Shown here piece by piece: positions 44,236 through 53,985 of a stretch of DNA of 64,000 nucleotides. The notes under the pieces were generated by a model that was given only the letters and a program-made list of their open reading frames with translations, was not told the DNA's origin and did no database searches. This DNA comes from an uncultured Roseibium sp. GTDB taxonomy: Bacteria; Pseudomonadota; Alphaproteobacteria; Rhizobiales; Stappiaceae. A program made the translations under genes and the position numbers. Location of the stretch: positions 1 through 64,000 of the forward strand of contig NZ_CANMFD010000009.1 in assembly GCF_947496995.1 (NCBI RefSeq), given 5' to 3'. Every line of letters begins with the position of its first letter. Positions within the stretch are counted from its first letter, which is position 1.

Positions 44236-46206
44236 CTACCTCAGATCCGGCGGCAGGGCTTCCTCGACAAAGGCCGCAACCGCTTCGTCGAGACCCATGG
44301 AAGTCTGGTCCTTGGAACCGAGACGACGGATATTCACCGTCCGCTCTTCCGCCTCGCGCATGCCGCAGACGACAATTGCCGGAACCTTGGCGAGCGAGTG
44401 TTCGCGGACCTTGTAGTTGATCTTCTCGTTGCGGAAGTCGGTTTCCACCTTCAGGCCCTTGGCCTTCAGAAGATCGGCAACTTCCTGACCGTAGGCATCG
44501 GCCTCGGAGGTAATGGTCGCCACGACCACCTGCAGCGGCGCGAACCACAGCGGGAAATGACCGGCATAGTTCTCGATCAGGATGCCGAGGAACCGCTCCA
44601 TGGAGCCGCAGATCGCCCGGTGGATCATCACCGGCGTCTTCTTCTCGCCGTCGCGGTCCACATAGAAGGCGCCGAAGCGCTCCGGCAGATTGAAATCGAC
44701 CTGGGTCGTTCCGCACTGCCATTCCCGGCCGATCGCGTCCCGAAGCGTATATTCGAACTTGGGTCCGTAGAATGCGCCCTCGCCCGGCAGAATATCGGTT
44801 TTCACCCGGCCTTCCGACTGCTCCTCGATCTGTTTGAGAACCGCGCCCATAACCTCTTCGGCATGGTCCCACATCTCATCGGTGCCGACGCGCTTTTCCG
44901 GGCGGGTCGACAGTTTGACGACGATCTCGTCAAAACCGAAATCCTTGTAGACCGACAGGATCAGGTCGTTGATCTTCAGGCACTCGTCCGCCAGTTGCTC
45001 CTCGGTGCAAAACACATGCGCATCGTCCTGGGTGAAGCCGCGCACACGCATCAAGCCGTGCAACGCCCCGGAAGGCTCGTAGCGGTGGACGACACCGAAC
45101 TCGGCCAGGCGCAGAGGCAGGTCGCGGTAGCTCTTGAGCCCGTGCTTGAAGATCTGAACATGCCCCGGGCAATTCATCGGCTTCAGCGCGAAGACACGCG
45201 TGTCCTCCGCTTCCGGGTCCGCGGACTGCACCGAGAACATGTTCTCCTTGTACCAGCCCCAGTGACCGGAGGTTTCCCAAAGCGAGGTATGCAGGATCTG
45301 CGGCGCATTCACCTCCTTGTAGGTGTCCTTCAGGACGCGGCGCTTGTAGGCGATGAGCGTCTGGAACATGTCCCAGCCGTTCGGATGCCAGAAGACGACG
45401 CCCGGCCCTTCTTCCTGGAAGTGGAAGAGATCCATTTCCCGGCCGAGCTTGCGGTGGTCGCGCTTTTCGGCCTCCTCCAGCATGTGAAGATAGGCCTTCA
45501 ATTCCTTCTCGTTATGCCACGCAGTCGCGTAGATACGCGTCAGCATCTCGTTGTCGGAATCGCCGCGCCAGTAGGCGCCGGCAACCTTCATCAGCTTGAA
45601 GGCGTCGCCGATCTGCCGGGTGGAAACCATATGCGGCCCCCGGCACAGATCGAGCCACTGGCCCTGCTTGTAGATCTTGAGTTCCTGGTCTTCGGGGATC
45701 GCGTCGACAAGTTCGACCTTGTAGGCCTCGCCCTTGGCGGCGAAGTAGCGCTTGGCTTCCTCGCGGGACCAGATTTCCTTGGTGAACTGCGCGCCGCGCG
45801 CGATGATCTCGCGCATCTTCTTTTCGATGACCGGCAGCTCTTCGGGCGTGAAGGGCCAGTCGTCACCGCTGTCGGGATGCACGCGCTTGAAATCGTAATA
45901 AAAGCCATTCTCGATCACCGGACCGATTGTGACCTGGGTACCCGGCCACAATTCCTGCACCGCTTCGGCCATCACATGGGCCGCATCGTGACGGATCAGC
46001 TCAAGCGCGCGCGGATCGTCGCGGGTGACGATCTCGATCTTGTGGCTGGTGCCGATGGGGTCGGTGAGATCTTTCAGCTCCCCGTCCAAGGTCATTGCTA
46101 CAGCCTTCTTGGCGAGCGACTTGGAGATGCCTTCGGCGACAGCAAGACCGGTAATGCCTGCTTCGTAGTCGCGCACGGAATTGTCGGGGAAAGTCAGTTG
46201 GATCAT
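44236..46206 (-). CDS. thrS: Threonyl-tRNA synthetase
   Basis: A 656-residue class II aminoacyl-tRNA synthetase charging tRNA-Thr. Domains in order: TGS (about 1-60), editing domain with [11 protein letters not shown], class II catalytic core (motif 2 region [24 protein letters not shown]-like), motif 3 ([13 protein letters not shown]) and C-terminal anticodon-binding domain. Zinc ligands are plausible at Cys in MNCPGH. ATG 46206 starts the TGS domain ([11 protein letters not shown]). It stands alone, with no T-box, which is expected outside Firmicutes. Confidence 0.97.
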   Translation of the reverse strand: MIQLTFPDNSVRDYEAGITGLAVAEGISKSLAKKAVAMTLDGELKDLTDPIGTSHKIEIVTRDDPRALELIRHDAAHVMAEAVQELWPGTQVTIGPVIENGFYYDFKRVHPDSGDDWPFTPEELPVIEKKMREIIARGAQFTKEIWSREEAKRYFAAKGEAYKVELVDAIPEDQELKIYKQGQWLDLCRGPHMVSTRQIGDAFKLMKVAGAYWRGDSDNEMLTRIYATAWHNEKELKAYLHMLEEAEKRDHRKLGREMDLFHFQEEGPGVVFWHPNGWDMFQTLIAYKRRVLKDTYKEVNAPQILHTSLWETSGHWGWYKENMFSVQSADPEAEDTRVFALKPMNCPGHVQIFKHGLKSYRDLPLRLAEFGVVHRYEPSGALHGLMRVRGFTQDDAHVFCTEEQLADECLKINDLILSVYKDFGFDEIVVKLSTRPEKRVGTDEMWDHAEEVMGAVLKQIEEQSEGRVKTDILPGEGAFYGPKFEYTLRDAIGREWQCGTTQVDFNLPERFGAFYVDRDGEKKTPVMIHRAICGSMERFLGILIENYAGHFPLWFAPLQVVVATITSEADAYGQEVADLLKAKGLKVETDFRNEKINYKVREHSLAKVPAIVVCGMREAEERTVNIRRLGSKDQTSMGLDEAVAAFVEEALPPDLR

Positions 46207-46342
46207 CGTTTTTCTCCTGCTCACTCCTGCAGACAAGGCAGGTAAGCTGTTCTAAGGAATTGCAACGGGCCGGGAATACGGGATTCAGGATAATCCGGCA
46301 ACCTTTTCCGAAGGTTTCCTTACGTTTAATATCGGAAGGCGC

Positions 46343-47809
46343 TCACCTGACTTCAAGTCGGCGGACAAACCAGCGGATGAGCCGCTCCCAGACCGTATCC
46401 TTTTCGGCAAGATCTTCCACGCCGTGATCGAGGTTGGGATTGTCGTTGATTTCGATGACAACGACCCGGTCGTCTATCATTTTCAGGTCCACCCCGTAAA
46501 AACCGTCACCGATCAGACGGGCGGCTCGTACGGCGATATCGACAACGGCCGGCGGGGCTTCCGCCAGAGAAAAAGTCGCAAACCCGCCTTCGACCGATTT
46601 CTTGCCGGCCTCGTGACGCACGATCTGCCAGTGTTTCTTGGCCATCTGGTACTGACAGGCAAACAGCGGTTCGCCGTCGAGCACCCCGATGCGCCAGTCG
46701 AAATCGGTCGGACAATATTCCTGCGCCAGCAAAATGGCGCTCTCCTGAAAGAGCTCCTTCAGTTTCTCCCGGATCGGCTCGGCTCCGGCGACACGGAAAA
46801 CACCCCGGCTGAAGGATCCGTCCGGGATCTTGAGCACCACCGGCGATCCGAGTTGTTCCTCCAGATCGCCCGCCTCCTTGAGGGAAGACAGCACGATTGT
46901 CTTCGGCGTCGCGATGCCGTTGCTGTTCAGGAGTTCCGTCAGATAGACCTTGTTGGTGCAGCGGATCATCGACACCGGATCGTCGATGACCGGCATGCCT
47001 TCCTGAACCGCCCGGCGGGCGAAACGGTAGGTGTGATTGTCGATATTCGTGGTCTCGCGGATAAACAGCGCATCGAATTGCGCCAGCCTGTCGAGATCGC
47101 CCTTGCCGATGGGAACCACTTCCACACCCTGGCGTGCGGCGACCCTGGCCATATGCCTGAGCGAGGCAATGCTGGACGGGGGCAGTTCCTCCTTCGGATC
47201 GGACAGGACAGCCAGGGAGTATTTCATCGTCGCCCGCTGCTTCGGGGCCCGCCACGGCCGCGTCGTGTAGGTTTCAACGGCACTCAGAAAAAGCGACCGC
47301 TCCCCGGGCGCCAGGCCGTCCACGGCAAGAACGCCTATCCGCTTGATGCTGCGCCACTCGCCCGGCTCCAGCATGACTTCCAGAACCGGGGCCCGGAACC
47401 AGTCGAAAAGCAGGCGGGCAAACGGTTCCAGCGCCGGCTCGCCGGTCTGGCCGAGATGGACAAGCATGCGCCTCACGCCATCGGCGTCTTCGGCTGCCAT
47501 CTTGCGCAGCCCCCTGTTCAGCTTGTCCTCCAGTTCCGGCAGGGCGTGCTGATAGAGCTGCTTGCGTGAAAGCTCGATCATCGTTTCGACGGCCGGAACG
47601 ACGCGGTGCTGACGGGCTTCCGCCAGCAGCGAGGCATAATAGCCGGCGCCCTGGTAGCCATAAGACCGCGACAGGTTCAGGATTGACGGATTGGCTCCGG
47701 CAAACAGCTTCGGATGCATGAGATATTCATGCACCGTCATCACCTTGTGCGGTGTCTCGGCGTTTGAAACATCCTTCAGATTGTCGACCAGAATGACCCA
47801 GGAGGACAT
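46343..47809 (-). CDS. RimK-like ATP-grasp ligase with RLAN N-terminal domain
   Basis: A 488-residue protein. The first 200 residues match the RLAN (RimK-like ATP-grasp N-terminal) domain style (VTVHEYLMHPKLFAGANPSI pattern). The C-terminal 290 residues are RimK-type ATP-grasp: DNHTYRFARRA, VVLKIPDGSFSRGVFRV, and the metal site VVIEINDNPNLDHGVED. Such ligases join amino acids, often glutamate, to a peptide, protein or small molecule. It starts 4 bases after a GNAT-C39 fusion, so they act together. I start at ATG 47809; an upstream frame overlaps its neighbour. Substrate unknown. Confidence 0.85.
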   Translation of the reverse strand: MSSWVILVDNLKDVSNAETPHKVMTVHEYLMHPKLFAGANPSILNLSRSYGYQGAGYYASLLAEARQHRVVPAVETMIELSRKQLYQHALPELEDKLNRGLRKMAAEDADGVRRMLVHLGQTGEPALEPFARLLFDWFRAPVLEVMLEPGEWRSIKRIGVLAVDGLAPGERSLFLSAVETYTTRPWRAPKQRATMKYSLAVLSDPKEELPPSSIASLRHMARVAARQGVEVVPIGKGDLDRLAQFDALFIRETTNIDNHTYRFARRAVQEGMPVIDDPVSMIRCTNKVYLTELLNSNGIATPKTIVLSSLKEAGDLEEQLGSPVVLKIPDGSFSRGVFRVAGAEPIREKLKELFQESAILLAQEYCPTDFDWRIGVLDGEPLFACQYQMAKKHWQIVRHEAGKKSVEGGFATFSLAEAPPAVVDIAVRAARLIGDGFYGVDLKMIDDRVVVIEINDNPNLDHGVEDLAEKDTVWERLIRWFVRRLEVR

Positions 47810-47813
47810 GGGA

Positions 47814-48944
47814 TCAGGGTTCCTTTCGTATGAGCACCTGCGCACGAACGCCGCCGCGACCCCAGCGGGCCATACGGTCGAATTCGGCGAATGGAACGGG
47901 AATATTGGCGGCATCCGCCGGGCTTTCATGGCGGTCGTGCTCAAGCCAGGGGTCATGCAGGATCAGATGCCGATCGTCGACGTCATGGACCAGAACCCAG
48001 TGCGGAACCTTCTCACCGAACATCCGGTAACCGGAGATCAGAACGATCGCCATCGCCCCGGCGGAAACATGTTTTGCAAGGCTGAGCGCATCATGCGGCT
48101 TGGTAGAGCGGGAGACGCCAAGCTTTTTCGCTTCGGCACGGTAGCCTTCCTGCACCAGGATCAGCACCTTGCGTTTTTCCGGGTCCCGCACCGAGGACAC
48201 GAATAGCGGTTCATCGGGAGACAATCGCACTTCCGCCAAAAGCCCGCGGCGGACAAGCGCATTGGCAAGGCCGAAGGGGCCGCAACCGCCATGACCGGCG
48301 GCGAGATAGATTGTCGTCGCTTCGCGCCACAGCGTCAGTTCCTGCAGCGGGCCGGCGGAAAATGTCCTGTCGAAATGCCGGATCGCCATCAGCGCGCAGG
48401 CGGGCCCGCAGGTGAAATCGGTGGTCTGCGAATAATAGGGCGCCCTGCCGGCGCCCAGATCCGGCCCGTGAAGAAGCCTTTCCATGCGAAGAGCCGCGCA
48501 GCCGTCGTCGTAGTAGTTCTCGACACGTCCGAGAGTGCGGTAGCCGTTTGTTTCATAGAGGCGCATTGCGGCATCATTGTCTGCCCGCACCTCAAGGCGC
48601 AGGACAATCCTGTCCGCCTCGAACGCCGCCGCTTCCGCGGCTTTCAGCAGCCTCGCTCCCAGCCCCCTGCCCCGGCAGTCCGCGTCAAGCGCAAGCGAAT
48701 AAAGCCGCGCCAGCACCGTGCCCCGGCGCAGAAGCAAAAGCGCATAGCCGCACAGGCCCGCCTCCCCGCAGGCGACCAGAATACGGGCGCGTGGACTGTC
48801 CACAAACCTGCGGAAACTGCGCCTTGAGATCCGGTCGCCCGAAAAGGCACTGTTCTCAATACGAAGGAGTTCGGCAAGATCGTCTGGATTTGCCGTACGG
48901 ATCTGGATATCCCCGGTTCCGGCCTGGGGAAGAGCCTTGTTCAT
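47814..48944 (-). CDS. GNAT acetyltransferase fused to C39-like cysteine peptidase
   Basis: A 376-residue two-domain protein. Residues about 12-165 are a RimI-like GNAT domain with the acetyl-CoA motif CRGRGLGARLLKAAE. Residues about 170-370 are papain-like C39: Gln and Cys in YYSQTTDFTCGPACALMAIR, His in PHWVLVHDVDD and Asp in ILHDPW. All expected catalytic residues appear present. C39 peptidases usually cleave double-glycine leaders, but no ABC exporter is attached. Coupled to the RLAN-RimK gene. This pairing is known in comparative genomics of amidoligases, but its product is undescribed to my knowledge. Confidence 0.88.
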   Translation of the reverse strand: MNKALPQAGTGDIQIRTANPDDLAELLRIENSAFSGDRISRRSFRRFVDSPRARILVACGEAGLCGYALLLLRRGTVLARLYSLALDADCRGRGLGARLLKAAEAAAFEADRIVLRLEVRADNDAAMRLYETNGYRTLGRVENYYDDGCAALRMERLLHGPDLGAGRAPYYSQTTDFTCGPACALMAIRHFDRTFSAGPLQELTLWREATTIYLAAGHGGCGPFGLANALVRRGLLAEVRLSPDEPLFVSSVRDPEKRKVLILVQEGYRAEAKKLGVSRSTKPHDALSLAKHVSAGAMAIVLISGYRMFGEKVPHWVLVHDVDDRHLILHDPWLEHDRHESPADAANIPVPFAEFDRMARWGRGGVRAQVLIRKEP

Positions 48945-49123
48945 GGCGCCCTGAAAGACCCCAGTCGTCCGGTGCGCCGCACCCGGTTTCCATCCATGAT
49001 TGGCGACGGCCCGGAACGGCGCTGATGCCAGCGTGCTGCCTTCCCCGGAACCTGTCGACGGCCTTTGCCGAATACACCTAATTTCACAGACTGTCTTTCG
49101 GTTTTTTCAACCTGCAACAGATT

Positions 49124-49153
49124 TTCGTCAGCACCTCGCGCGCGGCTGACGAA
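49124..49153. repeat. Inverted repeat between radical SAM and GNAT-C39 genes
   Basis: TTCGTCAGC-N12-GCTGACGAA, a perfect 9-bp dyad just downstream of the radical SAM stop codon. No strong T-run follows on either strand, so it is more likely an RNA-stabilising hairpin or protein site than a classical terminator. Confidence 0.5.
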
Positions 49154-49181
49154 GAAGCGTTCCTTCATCCCCTGCCTGTTG

Positions 49182-50966
49182 CTACGAGGCCGCTTTTGCC
49201 CGGTCTTTCCCCGCCTTGCTCAAGGCCGCGTCGCGGACTTTTTTGGCGACGGCTTCTACTCCGCCGCGCGTATCGCGGATCATTGCGAGATCCTCTTCTC
49301 CCGTTCCGTCCATCGGCGAGATCGCCAGATCGGTGTAGCTGCGCCGGTCCGGGGAGGATTTGACCTTCCTGTAGATCCGGTAGACCCGCCAGGTGGCGGA
49401 CGCATAGGCCCAGTGCTTTGCAACGATATCCAGCAGATAGCGCGCATAAAAACCGACCGGATTTTCGACCGGCAGGCCGCTGCGCCGGTCCTTGCGGACC
49501 TTCAGGCGAAAATAGCCGCCTTCAAGAGGATGCACGCCTTCACATTGCACCATCAGCCGGAACCACATCATCAGAAACAGCTTGTTGCCGGGCCGGCCTT
49601 TCCTGTGTGCGGCGGCCCTGCGCAGGACGGTCTCGATATGATCGTCGGAGTAGTAGCTTTCCCAGGCCTGTTGGTAGGCCTCCTCCCAGTCCGTGTCGCT
49701 CATCCGGGGATGATGGGTCACACGGTGATTGAGGTCGTATTTGTTGAGATCCGGGTCCATCCAGATCCCTTTCGACAACAGCACCTTGTGGTCCTCCGAT
49801 CCCGGAAGCGGGGTCAGGTAGAAGAATTCCAGCAGGTCGAGCGGCAGTTCCTTCTTGATGATTTCGACATCGCGCAGAACCGATGCCTTCGTGTCGCCCG
49901 GAAAGCCGATAATGTAGCCGGCATAGGTGGTCACGCCCTGGGCGCGCCACTTCTGCAGCATTTCCCGGTACTCGGTGATCTTGTTCTGGCGCTTCTTGGC
50001 GGCAAGCAGATTGTCCGGATTGATGTTCTCCAGGCCGATAAAGGCCCGGTTCACCCCGGCCCGTGCCGCCTTTTCGATGAAATTTTCGATCCGGTGACAG
50101 AGCGTATCCACCTGGATGATGAACTTGATGTCAAAGCCCTCTCCCTCCCGCAGGGCGATCAGCCGGTCGAACAGCGGTTCCCAGTCGCGGTTGCGGGCGA
50201 AATTGTCGTCGGTGATGAAGAACCGGTTGATCCCCTGGGCATAATTGTCCCGGATGATCTGTTCCAGGTCGTCGGCCGACCGGAACCGGCTCTTGCGGCC
50301 CTGAACATTTATGATGGTGCAGAAGGAACACTGAAACGGACAGCCGCGGCCGAGATCGAAACTGGAATGGGACCCGGCCGTGAAGCGGATATGTTTGGGC
50401 GGCAGGATCGGTGTCGGCTCCCCCTGAAGCGACGGCAGATCCGCCATGAAGTTGTAGAGCGGTTTCAGATCATCCGCAAAGGCATCGCGGAAAACCTGGT
50501 CCAGTCGTCGCTCTTCCGCCTCCCCGGCAAACAGGCTGACGCCCTCTTCCTGCAGGCGGACCATTTCCCCGGGCATTTCCTCAAGCATGGAGATACAGCC
50601 CGAGACATGAAACCCGCCGATGGCGACCTGCAGACCTTCCTTCAGGAACTTCCTGGCGAGATCCTCGGCTCTTGGAAACTGGTTCGATTGAACCCCGACA
50701 AGTGCGATCAGGGCCTTGCCGCCTCGCCTGCGGATTTCCCTCGCGATCTTTTGCGGCCGCACCCGCTTGTTGGTTTCGTCATAGGTTTCGAGATGAATCC
50801 GGACGTCTTCACCCAGCACCCGGCGCTCTTTTGCAGCTTCCGCCAGGCCGTTCAGGCTTGCAAGCGTGTTGGAGGGAATGGCCGAGCGCAGCCACTGGAT
50901 CGGATAGCCGTCATCATCATAGTGGGTCGGCTTGATCATCACGAAATGGAAGTCGCTTGCGTCCAT
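49182..50966 (-). CDS. B12-binding domain radical SAM protein
   Basis: A 594-residue enzyme. The N-terminal 170 residues are cobalamin-binding-like (FHFVMIKPTHYDDDGYPIQW, GVQSNQFPRA, VAIGGFHVSG). The radical SAM core follows with CPFQCSFC (CX3CX2C, near residue 225), FFITDDNFARN and GYIIGFPGD. The C-terminal 200 residues form an extension of unknown fold. I start at ATG 50966, which AAAGGTGG precedes at suitable distance. Class B radical SAM proteins do methylations or rearrangements. Substrate unknown; the neighbouring GNAT-C39/RimK pair is 237 bases downstream and a functional link is possible. Confidence 0.85.
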   Translation of the reverse strand: MDASDFHFVMIKPTHYDDDGYPIQWLRSAIPSNTLASLNGLAEAAKERRVLGEDVRIHLETYDETNKRVRPQKIAREIRRRGGKALIALVGVQSNQFPRAEDLARKFLKEGLQVAIGGFHVSGCISMLEEMPGEMVRLQEEGVSLFAGEAEERRLDQVFRDAFADDLKPLYNFMADLPSLQGEPTPILPPKHIRFTAGSHSSFDLGRGCPFQCSFCTIINVQGRKSRFRSADDLEQIIRDNYAQGINRFFITDDNFARNRDWEPLFDRLIALREGEGFDIKFIIQVDTLCHRIENFIEKAARAGVNRAFIGLENINPDNLLAAKKRQNKITEYREMLQKWRAQGVTTYAGYIIGFPGDTKASVLRDVEIIKKELPLDLLEFFYLTPLPGSEDHKVLLSKGIWMDPDLNKYDLNHRVTHHPRMSDTDWEEAYQQAWESYYSDDHIETVLRRAAAHRKGRPGNKLFLMMWFRLMVQCEGVHPLEGGYFRLKVRKDRRSGLPVENPVGFYARYLLDIVAKHWAYASATWRVYRIYRKVKSSPDRRSYTDLAISPMDGTGEEDLAMIRDTRGGVEAVAKKVRDAALSKAGKDRAKAAS

Positions 50967-51073
50967 ATCCATTCCACCTTTCGGTTGATGGATAGAGCGT
51001 CGCACCCACATTCCTTAACGTCAACTGAATTGCAGCGAAGACGGCAGACACCGATGCAATTTCGACGGTCAGC

Positions 51074-51430
51074 TCAGTCCAGCCGGTGTTCCTCGGCGAT
51101 ATGGTCACCCGTCCAGCGGCCGTAGCGCCAGGGCGTCCACCAGCGCGCGTTTTCGGGCAAGGTCTCCGGCAGGGGATCAAACCCCGAAGCCCCCCACGGA
51201 TTGCACCTGAGGATCCGCGCCAGTCCGATCCAGCCTCCGGTCCAGAAGCCGTATCTGCGGATGGCCTGCTCGGTGTAATCGGAACAGGTGGGCGCATAGC
51301 GGCAGCCCCTGCCCATGAAAAGCGACAGGGAGTGGCGGTAAATCCAGATCAGCCAGATCGCAGCCTGCCCCGCAAGGGAGAGCTGCCTGGAAGTGGCGTG
51401 AGCGGCGCCGTTTTTTGGGGAGGAACACAT
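51074..51430 (-). CDS. yidD: Membrane protein insertion efficiency factor
   Basis: A 118-residue YidD-family protein with the hallmark GRGCRYAPTCSDYTEQAIRR and CNPWGASGFDPLP. The N-terminal helix (QLSLAGQAAIWLIWIYRHSL) is amphipathic and peripheral. It assists YidC in inserting inner-membrane proteins. Although yidD often lies beside rnpA/yidC, in many alphaproteobacteria it is next to an IscU-like gene, as here. Confidence 0.95.
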   Translation of the reverse strand: MCSSPKNGAAHATSRQLSLAGQAAIWLIWIYRHSLSLFMGRGCRYAPTCSDYTEQAIRRYGFWTGGWIGLARILRCNPWGASGFDPLPETLPENARWWTPWRYGRWTGDHIAEEHRLD

Positions 51431-51457
51431 GTTGTCGAGAAGCGGGCCGCGCCGGCC

Positions 51458-51910
51458 TCAGGCCGCGGCACCCCCTTCTTTCTGTTTCGCTTCGATCTGA
51501 TCGAGCGCATCCACGACGGCATCGAACGTCAGCAAGGTGGAGGCGTGCCGGGCCTTGTATTCTCTCACCGGCTCAAGAAATTTCAGGTCTGCGAAGCGCC
51601 CGGCCGGCGGTTTTCCGCCTTCCTTCAGCATTGCCCGCATGGTGTCACGCACCTCGCGCAGCTCCTCCGCCCTCGCCCCGACGACATTTTGCGCCATGAT
51701 GGAGGACGATGCCTGACCGAGGGCGCAGGCCTTCACATCATGGGCGAAATCCGTCACCACACCGTCCTTCAGGCAAAGATCGACGAGAACAGTCGAGCCG
51801 CAGAGTTTGGAATGCGCCTTGGCGGTCGCGTCCGGATGTTCCAGACGGCCGATCCGCGGGATATTTCCGGCAAATTCCAGTATCCTGGCGTTGTAGATAT
51901 CGTCGAGCAT
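51458..51910 (-). CDS. IscU/NifU-like iron-sulfur scaffold protein
   Basis: A 150-residue protein of the NifU N-terminal family (starts MLDDIYNARILEFAGNIPRI). Two scaffold cysteines are in LCGSTV (about 37) and ACALGQASSS (about 62), the second in the family core. Where IscU/SufU has the third cysteine (KCATL), this protein has KARHAST, so a His stands near that place. ATG 51910 follows GAGG. Probably assembles or carries [2Fe-2S] clusters; the ligand change may alter stability. The order with yidD and folE is common in this group. Confidence 0.8.
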   Translation of the reverse strand: MLDDIYNARILEFAGNIPRIGRLEHPDATAKAHSKLCGSTVLVDLCLKDGVVTDFAHDVKACALGQASSSIMAQNVVGARAEELREVRDTMRAMLKEGGKPPAGRFADLKFLEPVREYKARHASTLLTFDAVVDALDQIEAKQKEGGAAA

Positions 51911-52209
51911 ACTCGCCTCTTCGTGAATGCCTGTGATACGCGACACATTGATGGCGCACATCTTTCATATATATAGATCAGACGCCACGGCAATTTCGCA
52001 AGAGGCTGAGTGGTCGCAGCCGGTGATTGCAGGAACCGCAGACGCGCTTGCAACCGGCCCGCGCCACCCGCAGACTGTGAGTTGGCTTCGGGACGGAGTA
52101 TGATAAGGGTCTGCGGCTTGAAAACCCGATCTTTATGATTGGATGTCATGATCTGTGCACCAACGAGCGCCGTATGACGAGTGACAAAAGTAATATTGCG
52201 AGGATTTCC
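51911..52209. other. Divergent promoter region of the scaffold and folE genes
   Basis: About 300 bases. It must contain promoters for the scaffold gene (minus) and folE (plus). I could not choose motifs confidently, and no gene is visible. Confidence 0.4.
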
Positions 52210-52845
52210 ATGGACGCCGTCCTCAAGCCGGTTGCCAAACCGTTTGAACGCAAGACCCCCGACGAGTTGCATCGTCCGAGCCGGGAAGAGGCGGAGGCCG
52301 CCGTGCGCACCATCCTTGCATGGACGGGCGACGATCCGGACCGCGAAGGCCTTGCCGATACACCCAAGCGGGTCGTCAAGGCGCTGAGCCAGCTCTACAG
52401 CGGGTATTTCGAGGATCCGGCGGAGCATCTGTCCCGGACCTTCGAGGACGTAGGTGGCTACAAGGATATCGTCCTGGTGCGCGGCATCCCGTTCCATTCC
52501 CATTGCGAACACCACATGCTGCCGTTCATCGGCGAGGCCCATATCGCCTATTATCCGGCCGAGGGCGTCGTCGGACTGTCGAAGCTCGCCCGCGTGGTCG
52601 ATATCTATGCCAAGCGGCTGCAGACGCAGGAAAACTTGACGGCGCAGATCGCATCGGTCATTGACGACGCGCTGGCTCCGCGCGGACTGGCTGTGATGCT
52701 GGAAGCAGAGCACCAGTGCATGACCATGCGCGGCATCCAGAAACCGGGGGTCTCCACGATCACCACCCAATTCACCGGCGTTTTCCAGGACGAACCGGCC
52801 GAACAGGCCAAATTCATGACCCTGGTGCGCGGCATGGGCGCTTAA
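52210..52845 (+). CDS. folE: GTP cyclohydrolase I
   Basis: A 211-residue enzyme making dihydroneopterin triphosphate from GTP, the first step to folate and queuosine-type pteridines. The zinc site [10 protein letters not shown] and the substrate region [11 protein letters not shown] are intact. I choose ATG 52210 (GAGG upstream at good spacing); ATG 52174 is in frame but lacks a site, and 52135 is unlikely. Transcribed with hisI 47 bases on. Confidence 0.95.
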   Translation: MDAVLKPVAKPFERKTPDELHRPSREEAEAAVRTILAWTGDDPDREGLADTPKRVVKALSQLYSGYFEDPAEHLSRTFEDVGGYKDIVLVRGIPFHSHCEHHMLPFIGEAHIAYYPAEGVVGLSKLARVVDIYAKRLQTQENLTAQIASVIDDALAPRGLAVMLEAEHQCMTMRGIQKPGVSTITTQFTGVFQDEPAEQAKFMTLVRGMGA

Positions 52846-52892
52846 ATTTCCCGCCCCTGCCGATCTGTTCTTCTGGCAAGGGTTTTTCCCCA

Positions 52893-53348
52893 ATGTCTCA
52901 AATTGAATTTACCGAACGCGGCGGCAAGAAGGCGGTCGAGGACGGCGATCTTCTGATGCCGAAATATGATGCCGACGGCCTGATCGCCGCCGTGGTCACC
53001 GATGTCGCGACAGGTGAAGTGCTGATGGTCGGCTACATGAATGCCGAGGCCCTGAAGCGCACCATCGAAACCGGAGAGGCCTGGTACTGGAGCCGCTCCC
53101 GGCAGGAATTCTGGAAAAAGGGCGAGACCTCCGGACAGATCCAGAGCGTCCATGAAATGCTGACCGATTGCGACCAGGACGCCTTGGTGCTCAAGGTCTC
53201 CGTTGCCGGCAACGGCGCCACCTGCCACGTCGGCTACAGATCGTGTTTCTATCGTAAAATCATCAGCACAAATGATGGAGCCGTGCGCCTGGAAAGGATC
53301 GCTGCGGACAAGGTCTATGACCCGAATGACGTCTACGGAAAAAGCTGA
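52893..53348 (+). CDS. hisI: Phosphoribosyl-AMP cyclohydrolase
   Basis: A 151-residue enzyme of histidine synthesis opening the purine ring of PR-AMP. Conserved features include [32 protein letters not shown], and the zinc cysteines in DCDQDAL and [10 protein letters not shown]. The ATG is at 52893; the upstream frame lies inside folE. No PR-ATP pyrophosphatase (HisE) is fused. A strong hairpin follows at 53385-53409. Confidence 0.95.
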   Translation: MSQIEFTERGGKKAVEDGDLLMPKYDADGLIAAVVTDVATGEVLMVGYMNAEALKRTIETGEAWYWSRSRQEFWKKGETSGQIQSVHEMLTDCDQDALVLKVSVAGNGATCHVGYRSCFYRKIISTNDGAVRLERIAADKVYDPNDVYGKS

Positions 53349-53384
53349 CCTAAGGCTGCCGCAGGACTGAAAAGCTAACGAACG

Positions 53385-53409
53385 AAGGCCGGTCTCGCAG
53401 ACCGGCCTT
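53385..53409. terminator. Terminator hairpin after hisI
   Basis: AAGGCCGGTCT-CGC-AGACCGGCCTT, an 11-bp perfect stem with a three-base loop between the convergent hisI and CBS genes. The T-run is short, so it may act from both sides. Confidence 0.65.
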
Positions 53410-53420
53410 ATCCTGTCCTG

Positions 53421-53460
53421 TTGTCAGGCCCCTGTTTTGTCAGGCCCCAGTTGTCAGGCC
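53421..53460. repeat. Three copies of TTGTCAGGCC at the CBS gene 3' end
   Basis: Copies at 53421-53430, 53437-53446 and 53451-53460. The last includes the CBS stop codon (TGA on the minus strand). A local slippage duplication is the simplest explanation. Confidence 0.6.
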
Positions 53461-53885
53461 ATGGTGATATAGCTGCGCATCTGTTCGGCTTCGAGCTCGA
53501 CCTGTGCGATCTTGAACTTCACCACGTCGCCGATGGATATTACACCGGTGAGCTTGCCGTCCTTGACCACGGGCATGTGCCGGAACCGGCCCTGGGTCAT
53601 CCGTGCCATCACCTCGTTGACACTGTTTTCTTCCGTGCAGGTCATGACATCCTTCGTCATGACTTTCGAGACGGGAAGCTTGAGCGCGGTATCGCCCTGC
53701 GTTCCCACCACACGGACGATGTCGCGTTCGGACACAATGCCCTCGATCGCGTCTTTGCCGTCGTAGACAACGACAGCACCGATCTTGTATTTCGCCAGGG
53801 TTTCACAAACTTCGCTCAACAACACATCACTGCGCACAGTGATCGTGTCATGGCCTTTTCCACTCAAGATTGCGGCAACGGTCAT
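53454..53885 (-). CDS. CBS-domain pair protein
   Basis: A 143-residue cytoplasmic protein made of two CBS domains: the first ends with IEGIVSERDIVRVV, the second with LTGVISIGDVVKFKIAQ. Stand-alone CBS pairs bind adenosine nucleotides and regulate partner enzymes or transporters. Partner unknown. Confidence 0.88.
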   Translation of the reverse strand: MTVAAILSGKGHDTITVRSDVLLSEVCETLAKYKIGAVVVYDGKDAIEGIVSERDIVRVVGTQGDTALKLPVSKVMTKDVMTCTEENSVNEVMARMTQGRFRHMPVVKDGKLTGVISIGDVVKFKIAQVELEAEQMRSYITMA

Positions 53886-53985
53886 TTTTGCACCTCTCCC
53901 ATGGCATCAACCGGCCCGTATCAAACGGGGGACGCATATCATTGCAAAAAAAACCGGTTACGCAAACCGTTGAGGTGACGAGCGG

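Noticed and set aside
44398-46245. 615-codon plus-strand frame over thrS
   Set aside because: Shadow of threonyl-tRNA synthetase, whose motifs are unmistakable on the minus strand.
49065-51125. 686-codon plus-strand frame over the radical SAM gene
   Set aside because: The minus strand has the CX3CX2C motif and normal protein character; the plus-strand translation has none.
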